Positions 47,915-56,708 of a stretch of DNA of 64,000 nucleotides are shown here, piece after piece. The notes under the pieces were generated by a model. That model had not been told where the DNA came from. It saw only the letters and a program-made list of their open reading frames with translations, and ran no database searches. Location: NCBI GenBank assembly GCA_963755495.1, contig CAVWJS010000006.1, forward strand, positions 186,001-250,000. Direction: 5' to 3'. Source of the DNA: Bog-473 sp963755495. Its GTDB lineage: Bacteria > Actinomycetota > Acidimicrobiia > Acidimicrobiales > RAAP-2. How positions within the stretch are numbered: the stretch's first letter is position 1; each line of letters begins with the position of its first letter. Both the position numbers and the translations under genes were made by a program.

Positions 47915-48392
47915 CCAAGGGCTACCCCATTTACGCTGCCGAAACCGTTAGCCGCGGTTGTTTTCGGGCAACGTCCTTCCAGGCCTGTGACTCAATCGAT
48001 GTCGTTTGGCCTGATGTGGCGTATGGGACGGCAGAGCTCACCTCTTTCTAGGGGCCATCGTTGATCGGTTTCCGAGCTCGCGCCATCGGTCCCGAGGCCA
48101 TTTGGAGGGCATGAGCCCATCCCACGAAAATCCCACGGATTCAGTTTCGCTTGTCGCGAACCTGTCCGCAGCTCAAGGGGCTGACTCACTCATGACACCA
48201 GCTAGAAAGCGCCACACCCTTGACAGGCGAATTACCTTATGGACGGTCGAAATAGATCTCATAACTTTCCGCATGCTGTCGACCCACGGCGTGCTGGAAT
48301 GTCTCTTGAGGCGGGAGTCCCTCTGCCGGCGTTCAGGGTCTAACCCGGCTGGAGCCATTGTCAACGACTCGGCGCCCTCTCGGCGCTGTCGT
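47915..48392. other. Gene-free stretch of lower GC
   Basis: I see no convincing gene on either strand. Base composition is visibly more AT-rich than the flanking core genome, in keeping with foreign or decaying DNA. An open frame starting at 48102 is mostly the mirror of the glycosyltransferase. Confidence 0.5.
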
Positions 48393-49538
48393 CTAGACCT
48401 CAGAGACCCAAGAGCGAAGTGCTGCGGCGACGGAGACTGCGTCGGGCATCGCCGCGATTTCCTCAGCACAACTGCGGCGCGCCCCGGCGTACGCCTCGTC
48501 ATCTACGACGCGTCGCACTGCGGCTGCAAGGTTGGCAGCTGTAAGCCTTTCGGGCCGGAGAGCGATCGCTGTGCCAGCGCGCTCGTACATGACGGCATGC
48601 TCGTAGTTGTCGGCACCCTGAGGAAGGATCACCTGCGGAACACCGTGGGCCAGCGCGCCGAAGGTCGTGCCCGCCCCCCTGTGGTGCACCACGGCACTAC
48701 ACCACGGAAGAAGCTCAGCCTGCGGGATGAACCGTTCGAGCCGTGCGTTCGCGGGAAAGGGCGACAGCTCGGTTGGATTCTGATCGCGTCCGACGGTCAT
48801 CACCACGTCAACTGGCTCATCAGCAAGTGCTTCGAGCGCGAGCCGGAAGAGATCGAGGTTGCTGTTGAATAATGTCCCAAATGTCACGTAGACGACCGGT
48901 CGTGGAGTGCTCTCTGGCAATCCGGTGGGCAATGGAACTGGGCGCAGGCGCAATGACTCGCCAATGGGCACTTGCGCCGCATCGAGCATCGGTGGACAGA
49001 TCTGAATGGTCAGGTGTCGGTACATCCCGGCCCAGCCGGGCACATCGCGGCCAAAGGATCGCCAGATTGGGGAGACGGCATCATTTGCCATTTCCACCGC
49101 CTCATGCGGCGGCAGCGGTCCGAACATGTGAGCGACACTCGGGACCCCGAGGAGCTCGGCCACCAAGGGCCCGGCTAGGGCAAACGCCTCGAACAGCACA
49201 ACGTCTGGAGCGAACTCCTGGCCGTGACGTAAGACGTCGTCGACCATTTCGCCGACACCGATCTCGCCGAACGCCCGAGGAAGGAAGTAGTGCAAGATGC
49301 GCTCGGGCGCGACACCGTCGCCAGGATTGCCCCGCGTCCTTGCCGCAAGTCGGGCCATGTACTCGGACTGGCTTCGACCAGCCAAGGCGAATCGCGCTCC
49401 AAATTTCTCGACGATCGGCGCTGCCCCGGGCCCGGATGCCACGAGCACCTCGTCCCCACCCGCCAGCAACGCACCAATGAGCGGGACGAGCGGAGTCACG
49501 TGGCCCGCACCCTCCGTAGATACGGCGAGCATCTTCAT
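48393..49538 (-). CDS. GT1-family glycosyltransferase (MGT/YjiC-like)
   Basis: A 381-residue intact enzyme. The N-terminal Rossmann domain begins MKMLAVSTEGAGHVTPLVPL, the acceptor-site glycine-His motif of the family. The donor-site motif is VVHHRGAGTTFGALAHGVPQ, then VILPQGADNYEHAVMYERAG, matching HxGxGTT...P...D of UDP-sugar or dTDP-sugar transferases acting on macrolides, sterols or lipids. The acceptor is unknown. It lies in the recombinase-flanked island, alone on the reverse strand, and may be acquired. A role in modifying surface compounds with the adjacent secreted protein is only a possibility. Confidence 0.9.
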   Translation of the reverse strand: MKMLAVSTEGAGHVTPLVPLIGALLAGGDEVLVASGPGAAPIVEKFGARFALAGRSQSEYMARLAARTRGNPGDGVAPERILHYFLPRAFGEIGVGEMVDDVLRHGQEFAPDVVLFEAFALAGPLVAELLGVPSVAHMFGPLPPHEAVEMANDAVSPIWRSFGRDVPGWAGMYRHLTIQICPPMLDAAQVPIGESLRLRPVPLPTGLPESTPRPVVYVTFGTLFNSNLDLFRLALEALADEPVDVVMTVGRDQNPTELSPFPANARLERFIPQAELLPWCSAVVHHRGAGTTFGALAHGVPQVILPQGADNYEHAVMYERAGTAIALRPERLTAANLAAAVRRVVDDEAYAGARRSCAEEIAAMPDAVSVAAALRSWVSEV

Positions 49539-49797
49539 GATCTCCGCACATCAAAGACACCCGATTCAGCACTGAAGATAAGTGCCGGAGTGGGCGGGTT
49601 GGCGCGGGGTTAGCATTTGGACCCGCCACGCCAACTCTCTCTCAGTGTCCGGTAGGGGGTTGGCTTCAGGAAGCATCATCGCGACGTCGGATGACGGGAC
49701 CTAGTGGGTACCTGCAGCAAGCGGCCAAACGTCCACTTCACCCTTTTTACCCTGAGGTCAGAATTTGGCAGCGGCCGATTGGACTGGCCTGGGTTTG

Positions 49798-50270
49798 CTA
49801 GAGCTCCAGGGTTGGTAGCGGAGGGCGGTGGAGACTGAGATCGGCAGCACCAGACCGAACACGTGATGCTGGATGATGTCGGCGGTGACTATCACGTTGC
49901 AACACCCGCTGAGCTGGTCTTTCCGACACCCGTAGAACCGCCAAATGCGTCGAAGACACCACTGGAGATAACGCGTCCACGACGCAGCGAAAGGCTCATG
50001 TCGGTTACCGCCTGTCCTTGGTCGGCATCGCCGTCAAGAACTTCCTGCACTCGTTGGAGCGGAGGACACCACGGAGAGGGTAGGTGCGGTTCGGTGGTGG
50101 CGGCTTGCGAGACTTGTCCTTGAGGACGGCACACCCCTGTCCCACGTCTTTCTGTCCAGGATGGCGTCCCATACGGCGTCACCGATAACGACAGGATCTC
50201 CATTCCCGTCCCTGCCGGCAAAACGGTCAAGGGCGAATGTGCCGGCGTAGTACCCGCCGATAGGCCGACC
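49798..50270 (-). pseudogene. Serine recombinase remnant (recombinase domain plus zinc ribbon), right
   Basis: Read on the reverse strand from 50270: GRPIGGYYAGTFALDRFAGR, VVIGDAVWDAILDRKTWDR, then in another frame AVLKDKSRKPPPPNRTYPLR and GVLRSNECRKFLTAMPTKDR. Further frames give RFYGCRKDQLSGCCNVIVTA and DIIQHHVFGLVLPI. This is the recombinase domain followed by a degraded zinc ribbon. The N-terminal catalytic resolvase domain is missing, cut by the comM leader near 50270. At least two frame breaks and lost cysteines support a decayed gene. The 259 bp before it (49539-49797) hold nothing recognisable. Confidence 0.72.
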
Positions 50271-50280
50271 GTTCCTCAGC

Positions 50281-51841
50281 ATGCTCGCTTGTATCGCTGC
50301 TGCGACCCTCACCGGCGCCGTGGGCCGCCCGGTCTCGGTCGAGGTCTACGTCTCCAACGGGCTGCCCGGCTTCACCATCGTGGGCCTGCCCGACGCCGCC
50401 GTGCGCGAGTCACGCGACCGCGTGCGGGCCGCGCTCCTCTCGTCGCGGGCTGCCCTGGCCCCTGCGCCGGGTCACGGTGAACCTGGCTCCCTCCGGCGTC
50501 CGAAAGGGCGGCGCCGGGCTCGACCTGGCCATCGCGGTCGGGGTGCTGGTAGCCACCGGACAACTCCCGCCTGGCTGTACCGACGGTCTGACGTTCTGCG
50601 GTGAGCTCGGGTTGAATGGCTCGCTGCGCCACGTGCCCGGCATGATCGCCCTCGCTGATGCGGCTGGCGATACTGCGGTCGACACTGCAGTCGATCCGGG
50701 ACTCGACACGGCCGCCGACAGGGTGCGCGATGGTGCACTCGATGCCCATGCCCGGCGTACTCCGGGGCTGGTGGTGCCGCTGTGCGACGCCCGGGAGGCG
50801 GCGTTGGTACGGGGTGATGCGGCGCACGGCGTGGCCTCGCTGGCCGAACTGACCCAGATTCTGCGGACCGATGGCGACTGGCCCCAGACCCCTGCGCCGC
50901 ACCCTCCCGGGCCACCACGGGACCGTCTGGATCTGGCCGACGTCAGAGGGCAGCCGATCGGGCTTCATGCCCTTGAAGTCGCTGCCGCCGGCCGCCACCA
51001 CCTCCTCATGGTCGGACCAGCGGGCTCTGGGAAGACCATGCTGGCCGAAAGGCTGCCGGGACTGCTGCCGACGTTGACACTGGAAGAGTCGCTCACCGTC
51101 ACCCGGGTCCACTCCGCCGCCGGCCAGCCACTCCCTGATGGGGCGCTGGTAAGCGAGCCTCCTTTTCGAGCGCCGCACCATCGTTCGTCGATCGTGGCGC
51201 TCGTGGGCGGTGGGAGCTGGTCCCTGCGGCCCGGCGAGATCAGCCTGGCGACACATGGCGTGCTCTTTCTCGACGAGATGGGAGAGTTCCCCGTCACCGC
51301 TCTCGAAGCGCTCCGCCAACCGCTCGAAGAAGGGGTGATCCGGGTCAGCCGCGCCGGCGGGACAGTCACCTTCCCGGCTCAGTTCCTCCTTGTTGCCGCG
51401 ATGAATCCATGCCCTTGCGGCGAAGGGGTCTTCCTGGGAGCATGCCTCTGCAGTCTGGCCGATCGGGCTCGCTACACCCGTCGACTGTCGGCTCCGTTGC
51501 TTGACCGGTTTGACCTCGTCGTGCCGCTTTCGCGACCGGACCCCCGACAGCTCCTCGACCGGGCTCCCACCGGATCAACTGCGGATTCAGCGGCTCGGGT
51601 GGTGGCCGCCCGAGCCCGCGCCGCCGACCGGGTCGGGCAACTGGAACCACCCGTGCACCCCGATGCCACCCGCCTGTTGGCGTCCAGGCTTCGAGAAGGC
51701 GCCCTTACGGCGCGCGGTTTGCACAAGGTCTCACGGGTGGCCCGAACAGTGGCCGACCTCATGGGCGCCGAGCAAGTGGGAGAGGAACATGTCAGCGACG
51801 CCCTCTGCTTGCGCGCGGCCCGGGCAACGGTAACGCCATGA
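50281..51841 (+). CDS. comM: ComM/YifB AAA+ helicase (Mg chelatase-like), copy 2, one frameshift
   Basis: ComM promotes branch migration during integration of foreign DNA. The N-terminal Lon-like domain reads MLACIAAATLTGAVGRPVSV, then VTVNLAPSGVRKGGAGLDLA after a break near 50450. The AAA+ core has LLMVGPAGSGKTMLAERLPG, FRAPHHRSSIVALVGGGSWS, LFLDEMGEFPVTALEALRQP and VAAMNPCPCGEGVF. The end is GLHKVSRVARTVADLMGAEQ. About 519 residues. A 33-residue Asp/Ala-rich segment near residues 130-162 is absent from copy 1. The stop overlaps dprA, the usual partner. Confidence 0.93.
50669..50767. repeat. In-frame 12-bp-type repeat expansion in comM
   Basis: GATACTGCGGTC and GACACTGCAGTC are near-identical neighbours followed by diverged units. 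The 99-bp segment encodes about 33 residues that copy 1 of comM lacks at the same place (ADAADARGLVV in copy 1). Confidence 0.75.
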
Positions 51842-52908
51842 GTGAGGACCTGCCGGAAGAGGCGTTCGCCGCCGCGTTGGCCTCGGTTCCCCAGATGGGG
51901 CCGGCCACCCTGCGCACGATCTTGGCCAATGACGCCCCTTCGCTTGCCTGGTCGCGGGGCCGGTTCGTTGGCGATGTCGCGCGCATCTGGCGGGGGCACG
52001 AGGAGAAGGGGATCGAGGTGTGCTGGCGTGGGGGTCCGACGTATCCGCGACGTTTGGTGGACGACCCCGAGGCCCCAGCCGTGTTGTTCTGCCAGGGAGA
52101 CCCGACGGCGATAAATCGGTATCCGACCGTAGCGATAGTGGGCACCCGCAGCCCCACCCGCTACGGCATCGGCGTGGCCGCTCAGTTTGGCGCCGATCTT
52201 GCCGCAGTCGGGGTGAGCATCGTCTCGGGCCTGGCTCTCGGGATCGACGGTGCCGCCCACGAGGGAGCGACGGCGGCGGGTGCGCCACCCATCGCGGTCG
52301 TTGCCGGAGGATTGGATGATCCCTACCCGCGACGTCACGAGCGCCTCTGGGCTCGGGTGGCCGAACAAGGGGCGGTGTACTCGGAATCTCCCGCCGGCGT
52401 GCGCACCGAAAAGTGGCGCTTCCCCGTGCGCAACCGCCTCTTGGCCATGCTGAGTGACGTCGTCGTTGTGGTGGAGAGCCGTCATCGAGGCGGCTCCATG
52501 TACACGGTGGCCGCCGCAGCAGAACGGGGGACCCCAGTGGGCGCTGTCCCTGGTTCCATCCGTAGTCCGGCATCGGAGGGGACGAACAGCCTCCTGTCCG
52601 ATGGATGCTTCCCGGTGTGCACGGTGGCGGACGTTTTGACGGCGTTGTCATTGCGAGGCATCGCGGTCGCGAACCCGCACCCTTCAGCCTCGGCTGCGAC
52701 GGTGAGAGGCGAGACCGCTGAGGCCCAGATCTCCGAACTCAACCCGAACGATCGTGCGCTGTTCGAGCAGCTCTCGCCGGATCCGACTTCCCTCGACCAG
52801 TTGATCCGCCTCACGGGATTGCCCTTCTCGACGCTTTGCGGCGGCCTCGAACGACTGTCGGCGGCAGGACTGGCAGATGACCTGGGTGGCTGGTGGGTGA
52901 GGACGTAG
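51838..52908 (+). CDS. dprA: DNA processing protein DprA
   Basis: DprA loads RecA on incoming single-stranded DNA during transformation. The 356-residue protein has an N-terminal helical region and the Rossmann core AIVGTRSPTRYGIGVAAQFG, VSIVSGLALGIDGAAHEGAT and VVAGGLDDPYPRRHERLWAR. Next come ESPAGVRTEKWRFPVRNRLL and the loop GTPVGAVPGSIRSPASEGTN. A winged-helix-like C-terminus ends LADDLGGWWVRT. ATG 51838 overlaps the comM stop. The stop lies inside the first unit of an 11-bp tandem repeat. Intact. Confidence 0.95.
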   Translation: MSEDLPEEAFAAALASVPQMGPATLRTILANDAPSLAWSRGRFVGDVARIWRGHEEKGIEVCWRGGPTYPRRLVDDPEAPAVLFCQGDPTAINRYPTVAIVGTRSPTRYGIGVAAQFGADLAAVGVSIVSGLALGIDGAAHEGATAAGAPPIAVVAGGLDDPYPRRHERLWARVAEQGAVYSESPAGVRTEKWRFPVRNRLLAMLSDVVVVVESRHRGGSMYTVAAAAERGTPVGAVPGSIRSPASEGTNSLLSDGCFPVCTVADVLTALSLRGIAVANPHPSASAATVRGETAEAQISELNPNDRALFEQLSPDPTSLDQLIRLTGLPFSTLCGGLERLSAAGLADDLGGWWVRT

Positions 52909-52933
52909 CGGGGACGTAGCGGGGACGTAGCGG
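52901..52933. repeat. 11-bp tandem repeat, 3 units, at the dprA 3' end
   Basis: GGACGTAGCGG occurs three times head to tail. The TAG in the first copy is the dprA stop; the others are intergenic. Confidence 0.95.
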
Positions 52934-52945
52934 GGTGAGGACATA

Positions 52946-53593
52946 GTGTGCGACATCGTGGAGGGCATCTTCTTGCACGCCCCCGACCTCGAGGCCGTTC
53001 CACCGGGTGTCGACGCCGTCTTCTTGGCCGATGGCCCCCTGGGGGACGCCATCGTCTTGGCGGCCGGCCTGGCGGGCCGGCTGGGCGAACGGATGCCCGA
53101 CCTCCTCTTCGGTGTGCGGGTCAGCCTTGGGCCACAGCCAACCCGGCACCCCACGATTGTTGCCCGCGAACTGACAACCCTCGATCATGTGACCGGCGGC
53201 CGAACGGTGCTGGCCTTCATGGGACCGTTCAACGAGGCCAATTCGGCGGCCGTCTCCGAAGCGATCACGTTGTGCCGGGACATGTGGACCGAGGGAGTCG
53301 GTGTCAGTGAGGGTCCTCGCTACCCCGTGGTCGGGGCCATCAACCGGCCCTTGCCGAAGAGGCCGGGAGGACCACCCATAGCGTTAGACCTGACGGCAGG
53401 AGCGGCCCCGCCCCCCGATGAGGCGCTGCTGCGCCTGTGCGACCTCGTGCTCGTGCGCGCCGGGGCTAGCGCCGACGCCGGTGCTAGTGCCGACGCCGGC
53501 GCTAGTGCCGACGCCGACGCTACGCCGCCCGACGCTACGCCGCCCGACGCTCTCCCTCCCGGAGTTGAGGTGTGCTGGATCCGCGGCGTATAG
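52946..53593 (+). CDS. Short luciferase-like (LLM-type) protein with repeat tail
   Basis: A 215-residue protein. RVSLGPQPTRHPTIVARELT and TLDHVTGGRTVLAF match the LLM/F420-dependent oxidoreductase core, followed by AITLCRDMWTEGVGVSEGPR and YPVVGAINRPLP. Full LLM enzymes have about 300-350 residues, so it is a shortened form. Before the end, GASADA and DATPP repeats from 18-bp and 15-bp units interrupt the barrel, and VEVCWIRGV closes it. It may not be an active flavin or F420 enzyme. The start is GTG 52946, 37 bp after dprA. Confidence 0.65.
   Translation: MCDIVEGIFLHAPDLEAVPPGVDAVFLADGPLGDAIVLAAGLAGRLGERMPDLLFGVRVSLGPQPTRHPTIVARELTTLDHVTGGRTVLAFMGPFNEANSAAVSEAITLCRDMWTEGVGVSEGPRYPVVGAINRPLPKRPGGPPIALDLTAGAAPPPDEALLRLCDLVLVRAGASADAGASADAGASADADATPPDATPPDALPPGVEVCWIRGV
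53462..53545. repeat. 18-bp (3x) and 15-bp (2x) tandem repeats in the LLM-like gene
   Basis: Three 18-bp units of the GGGGCTAGCGCCGACGCC type are followed by two of GACGCTACGCCGCCC. They encode GASADA and DATPP and keep the frame. Confidence 0.95.
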
Positions 53594-53602
53594 CGGGCCG
53601 CG

Positions 53603-54001
53603 CTATCCCTGCATGGCGATGTGATCGGTACGCACCCGCACCTTTATCCGTACCTCACCCTCCGTGCGCATCGGATAGACATCAACCCCGAGGTATTTCT
53701 TTGCCAGTGCATCGATGTGTGCGTCGGCCCCCTCGGTGGTCGTGTCCGTCACGGTGCCCCGGAGTGCCACCACGTTGTAGGGGTCATCGGGATCGATCAC
53801 CGAGACGGCCACCCGGGGATCGTGCTCGATGTGGCGCGCCTTGACACGTCCCTGAGCCGTGTTGAAGAGCAGATCGTCGCCGTCGATGTCGATCCACAGC
53901 GGGGTCACCTGCGGGGAGCCATCGGCGCCCAGAGTGGTGAGCGAGGCCAGCACCGGTCGGGCGATGAGCTCGCGCGCTTTGGTGGAGAGGGTGTCGGCCA
54001 T
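53603..54001 (-). CDS. PPOX-class (F420-dependent type) pyridoxamine-oxidase-fold protein
   Basis: A 132-residue split-barrel protein. It reads MADTLSTKARELIARPVLAS, then LTTLGADGSPQVTPLWIDID, LLFNTAQGRVKARHIEHDPR and VAVSVIDPDDPYNVVALRGT. These match the small PPOX/Rv1155-like family that uses F420 or flavin to reduce organic compounds. It is convergent with the LLM-like gene, 10 bp apart. ATG 54001 has good position. Substrate unknown. Confidence 0.88.
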   Translation of the reverse strand: MADTLSTKARELIARPVLASLTTLGADGSPQVTPLWIDIDGDDLLFNTAQGRVKARHIEHDPRVAVSVIDPDDPYNVVALRGTVTDTTTEGADAHIDALAKKYLGVDVYPMRTEGEVRIKVRVRTDHIAMQG

Positions 54002-54066
54002 GTGGTGGTCCTTTCGGGTCGGGTGCCTGTCCGACCGATATGCGGGGGAGCGCTACCTTCGTCGCA

Positions 54067-54946
54067 TGACGATCGGAGCCCACGTACGGGCCGGCGGCAA
54101 GCTCATCCCCGCCCTCGAACGGGGCGTGGAGATCGGCGCCGAGGTGGTACAGATCTTCACCCAAAGCCCCAGGGCCTGGAAGCCGACGCAGTACGCCGAA
54201 GTGGTCCTCGACGAATACCGAAGGGCCCAAGCGGAGAGCCCAGAGATCACCGAGACGTTCTGCCACGCCACCTACTTGATCAATCTTGCTTCCGACCAGC
54301 CGGATCTCTTCGAGCGGTCGAAGGCTTGCCTGGCCGCCAACCTGGCGGTGGCCACGGGCATGGGCGCCTCAGGGCTTGTCCTCCACGTGGGAAGCCACAA
54401 GGGGACTGGGCTGCGCGCGACTGCGTGCCGCAGGTAGTCGACGCACTCCTCGAAGCCTTCGGCGACCCAGCCTGCGGGAGGGTGCCCGATACTGCTCGAG
54501 AACGCGGCCGGTACCGGTGGGACGGTCGGGCGCAGCTTCGAGGAGTTGGCGACATTGCTCGGCGCGGCCGGAACCGACGTGCGCCGGTCGACTCGGGCGT
54601 TTGCCTCGATACACAGCACCTGTGGGCCTCGGGGATCAGCTTCACCTCGCTGGAGGAGGCCGACCAGGTGGTGGCCGACTTCGACGCCGTCATCGGGCTC
54701 GGACGGCTGCGCTGCCTTCACCTCAACGACTCGAAGATCGCGCTTGGTGCGAACAGGGACCGCCACGAGAACATCGGCGAGGGAACGATCGGGGCGCCGG
54801 CGTTGGGGTTTCTGATCAGCCACCCCGCCTTGGTCGGGCTGCCAGCCATCCTCGAGGTCCCGGGACAAGGCGACGGGGCGCGGGCCTCGGATGTAGCGGC
54901 GGCCCATCGGGCCCTCCAACTGGGCCTCGCGGCGCGGCGGCCGTAA
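54067..54946 (+). CDS. nfo: Endonuclease IV (AP endonuclease), frameshifted
   Basis: It cuts DNA 5' to abasic sites using three zinc ions. The N-terminal half MTIGAHVRAGGKLIPALERG, then IFTQSPRAWKP and TFCHATYLINLASDQPDLFE, includes the zinc-binding GAHxxxxGG and HxxYLINLAS motifs. LVLHVGSHKGTG follows. After breaks near 54410-54440 and 54490-54590, GVCLDTQHLWASG, RCLHLNDSKIALGANRDRHE and NIGEGTIGAPALGF complete the metal site. About 293 residues. The breaks look like sequence errors. It is upstream of fumC by 11 bp. Confidence 0.88.
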
Positions 54947-54957
54947 GCTGCCGCGAC

Positions 54958-56351
54958 GTGGAAAACATTCGGGTGGAAAGCGACAGCATGGGGGAGATCG
55001 AGGTCCCCTCCGATCGGTACTGGGGTGCGCAGACGGCAGCGCTCGCTGCACCACTTCGACATCGGGCGTGAGACGATGCCCGAGCCGCTCATCAGGGCCT
55101 TCGGGATATCTGAAGGGTGCCTCGGCCAAGGTCAACCGTGATCTGGGCAAGCTGAGCGCCGGAGCTGGCCGCCCTCATTGAGCAGGCGGCGGCCGAGGTG
55201 GCCGACGGGCAAGCTCGACGACGAGTTCCCCCTCCACATCTGGCAGACCGGGAGCGGCACGCAGACCAACATGAACGCCAACGAGGTCATCTCCAACCGG
55301 GCCATCGAGCTCGCCGGTGGCGTGATGGGATCCAAGGTGCCGATCCACCCCAACGACCACGTCAACATGTCGCAGTCCTCGAACGACACCTTTCCCACGG
55401 CCATGCACATCGCGGCGGCCGAGGAGATCGTGCACCGGCTCCTCCCGTCGGTGCGGGCGCTGCGGGACGCCCTCTACGAGAAGGAGCTCGCCTACGCCGA
55501 GGTCACCAAGATCGGGCGCACCCATCTGATGGATGCCGTGCCGCTCACCTTGGGCCAGGAGTTCTCCGGGTACGTGGCCCAACTGACCGCCGATGTGGAG
55601 CGGATCGAGTTGACGCTCCCGGGCATCTACGAGCTGGCGGCGGGCGGCACCGCGGTGGGCACCGGGCTGAACACGCACCCCGAGTTCGGGCGCCGGGTGG
55701 CCGAGGCGATCGCCGACATGACCGGGCTCCCGTTCGTCACCGCCCCCAACAAGTTCGCCGCCCTGGCGGCCCACGACGCCCTGATGTTCACCCACGGGGC
55801 GCTGCGCACGCTCGCCGTCTCGCTGACGAAGATCGCCGACGACATCCGCTGGCTGGGCTCGGGACCCCGCAGTGGGCTGGGCGAGCTGGCCCTGCCCGAG
55901 AACGAGCCGGGATCGTCGATCATGCCGGGCAAGGTCAATCCGACACAGAGCGAGGCGATGATCATGGTCGGCATCCAGGTGCTCGGCAACGATGCGGCGA
56001 TCGCCATCGCGGGCAGCCGGGGCAACCTCGAGCTCAACGTCTGCAAGCCGGTCATCATCTACAACGTCATGCAGTCCATCGCGCTGATGACCGACGCCTG
56101 CCGGGCCTTCCGGGAGTTCTGCGTCGAGGGGTTGCAGCCCGACTACCCGCAGATCGCCCGCCACCTGGCCAACTCGCTGATGCTGGTCACCGCGCTCAAC
56201 CCGATCATCGGCTACGACAAGTCGGCCCAGGTGGCCAAGAAGGCCCACAAGGAAGGCACCACCCTGCGCGAAGCCGCGCTCGAGCTGGGCTTCCTCACGC
56301 GCCGAGCAGTTCGATGCCGCCGTGCGGCCCGAGGAGATGACGCACCCGTGA
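54958..56351 (+). CDS. fumC: Class II fumarate hydratase, frameshifted
   Basis: It interconverts fumarate and malate. Four extra bases in the first 250 bp (near 55045, 55110, 55160 and 55210) disturb the frame, but restored reading gives RVESDSMGEIEVPSDRYWGA and FHIWQTGSGTQTNMNANEVI-type sequence. The remainder is uninterrupted: HPNDHVNMSQSSNDTFPTAM, TKIGRTHLMDAVPLTLGQEF, and the family signature GSSIMPGKVNPTQSEAM. One more break near 56300 precedes the end TAEQFDAAVRPEEMTHP. About 464 residues. Aspartase or argininosuccinate lyase are excluded by the motifs. The stop overlaps the next start. Confidence 0.93.
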
Positions 56352-56647
56352 GCGAGCCAGACGCTGTCGTCCGAGGAGGTGGACGCCGCCCTGGCCGAGC
56401 AGGGCATCGCCTGGGACCACGTGGGCGACGAGCTGACAGACCACCGTCGAGCTGCACGACTTCGCCGAGGCGCTGGCCTTCGTCAACGCGGTCGGGGCGG
56501 CGGCGGAGGCGGCGAACCACCATCCCGACATCGACATCCGGTGGAACAAGGTGCACCTGGTGCTGACCACGCACGATTCGGGCGGGCTCACCGTGCTCGA
56601 TCTGGCGCTGGCGGCCGCCATCGACCGCATGCGGCCCGCTGCGCTGA
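56348..56647 (+). CDS. Pterin-4a-carbinolamine dehydratase, frameshifted
   Basis: A protein of about 98 residues. GTG 56348 overlaps the fumC stop. Corrected frames give LSSEEVDAALAEQGIAWDHV, then VELHDFAEALAFVNAVGAAA and the signature EAANHHPDIDIRWNKVHLVL, TTHDSGGLTVLDLALAAAID. The HHP...W...H pattern is the active-site motif that dehydrates 4a-hydroxytetrahydropterin. No pterin hydroxylase is nearby; in many bacteria these proteins have wider roles. Breaks lie near 56372 and 56442. The end at 56647 is inferred from a TGA one base out of frame. Confidence 0.82.
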
Positions 56648-56708
56648 GTGGGCTGCGCCACGCTGAATGGCCGCGCTGTGCGGGCTGCGCCGCGCCCTGG
56701 GGTCAGGC

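Noticed and set aside
48102..48872. Forward open frame of 256 codons
   Set aside because: Most of it is antisense to the glycosyltransferase and it has no family features.
49863..50123. Forward open frame of 86 codons
   Set aside because: It is antisense to the recombinase remnant and shows no independent motif.
39869..50270. The two recombinase fragments as halves of one gene split by a 10-kb insertion
   Set aside because: Their order and strand fit, but the right fragment continues into its own zinc ribbon (LRGVLRSNECRKFLTAMP), so the left zinc ribbon must come from another recombinase.
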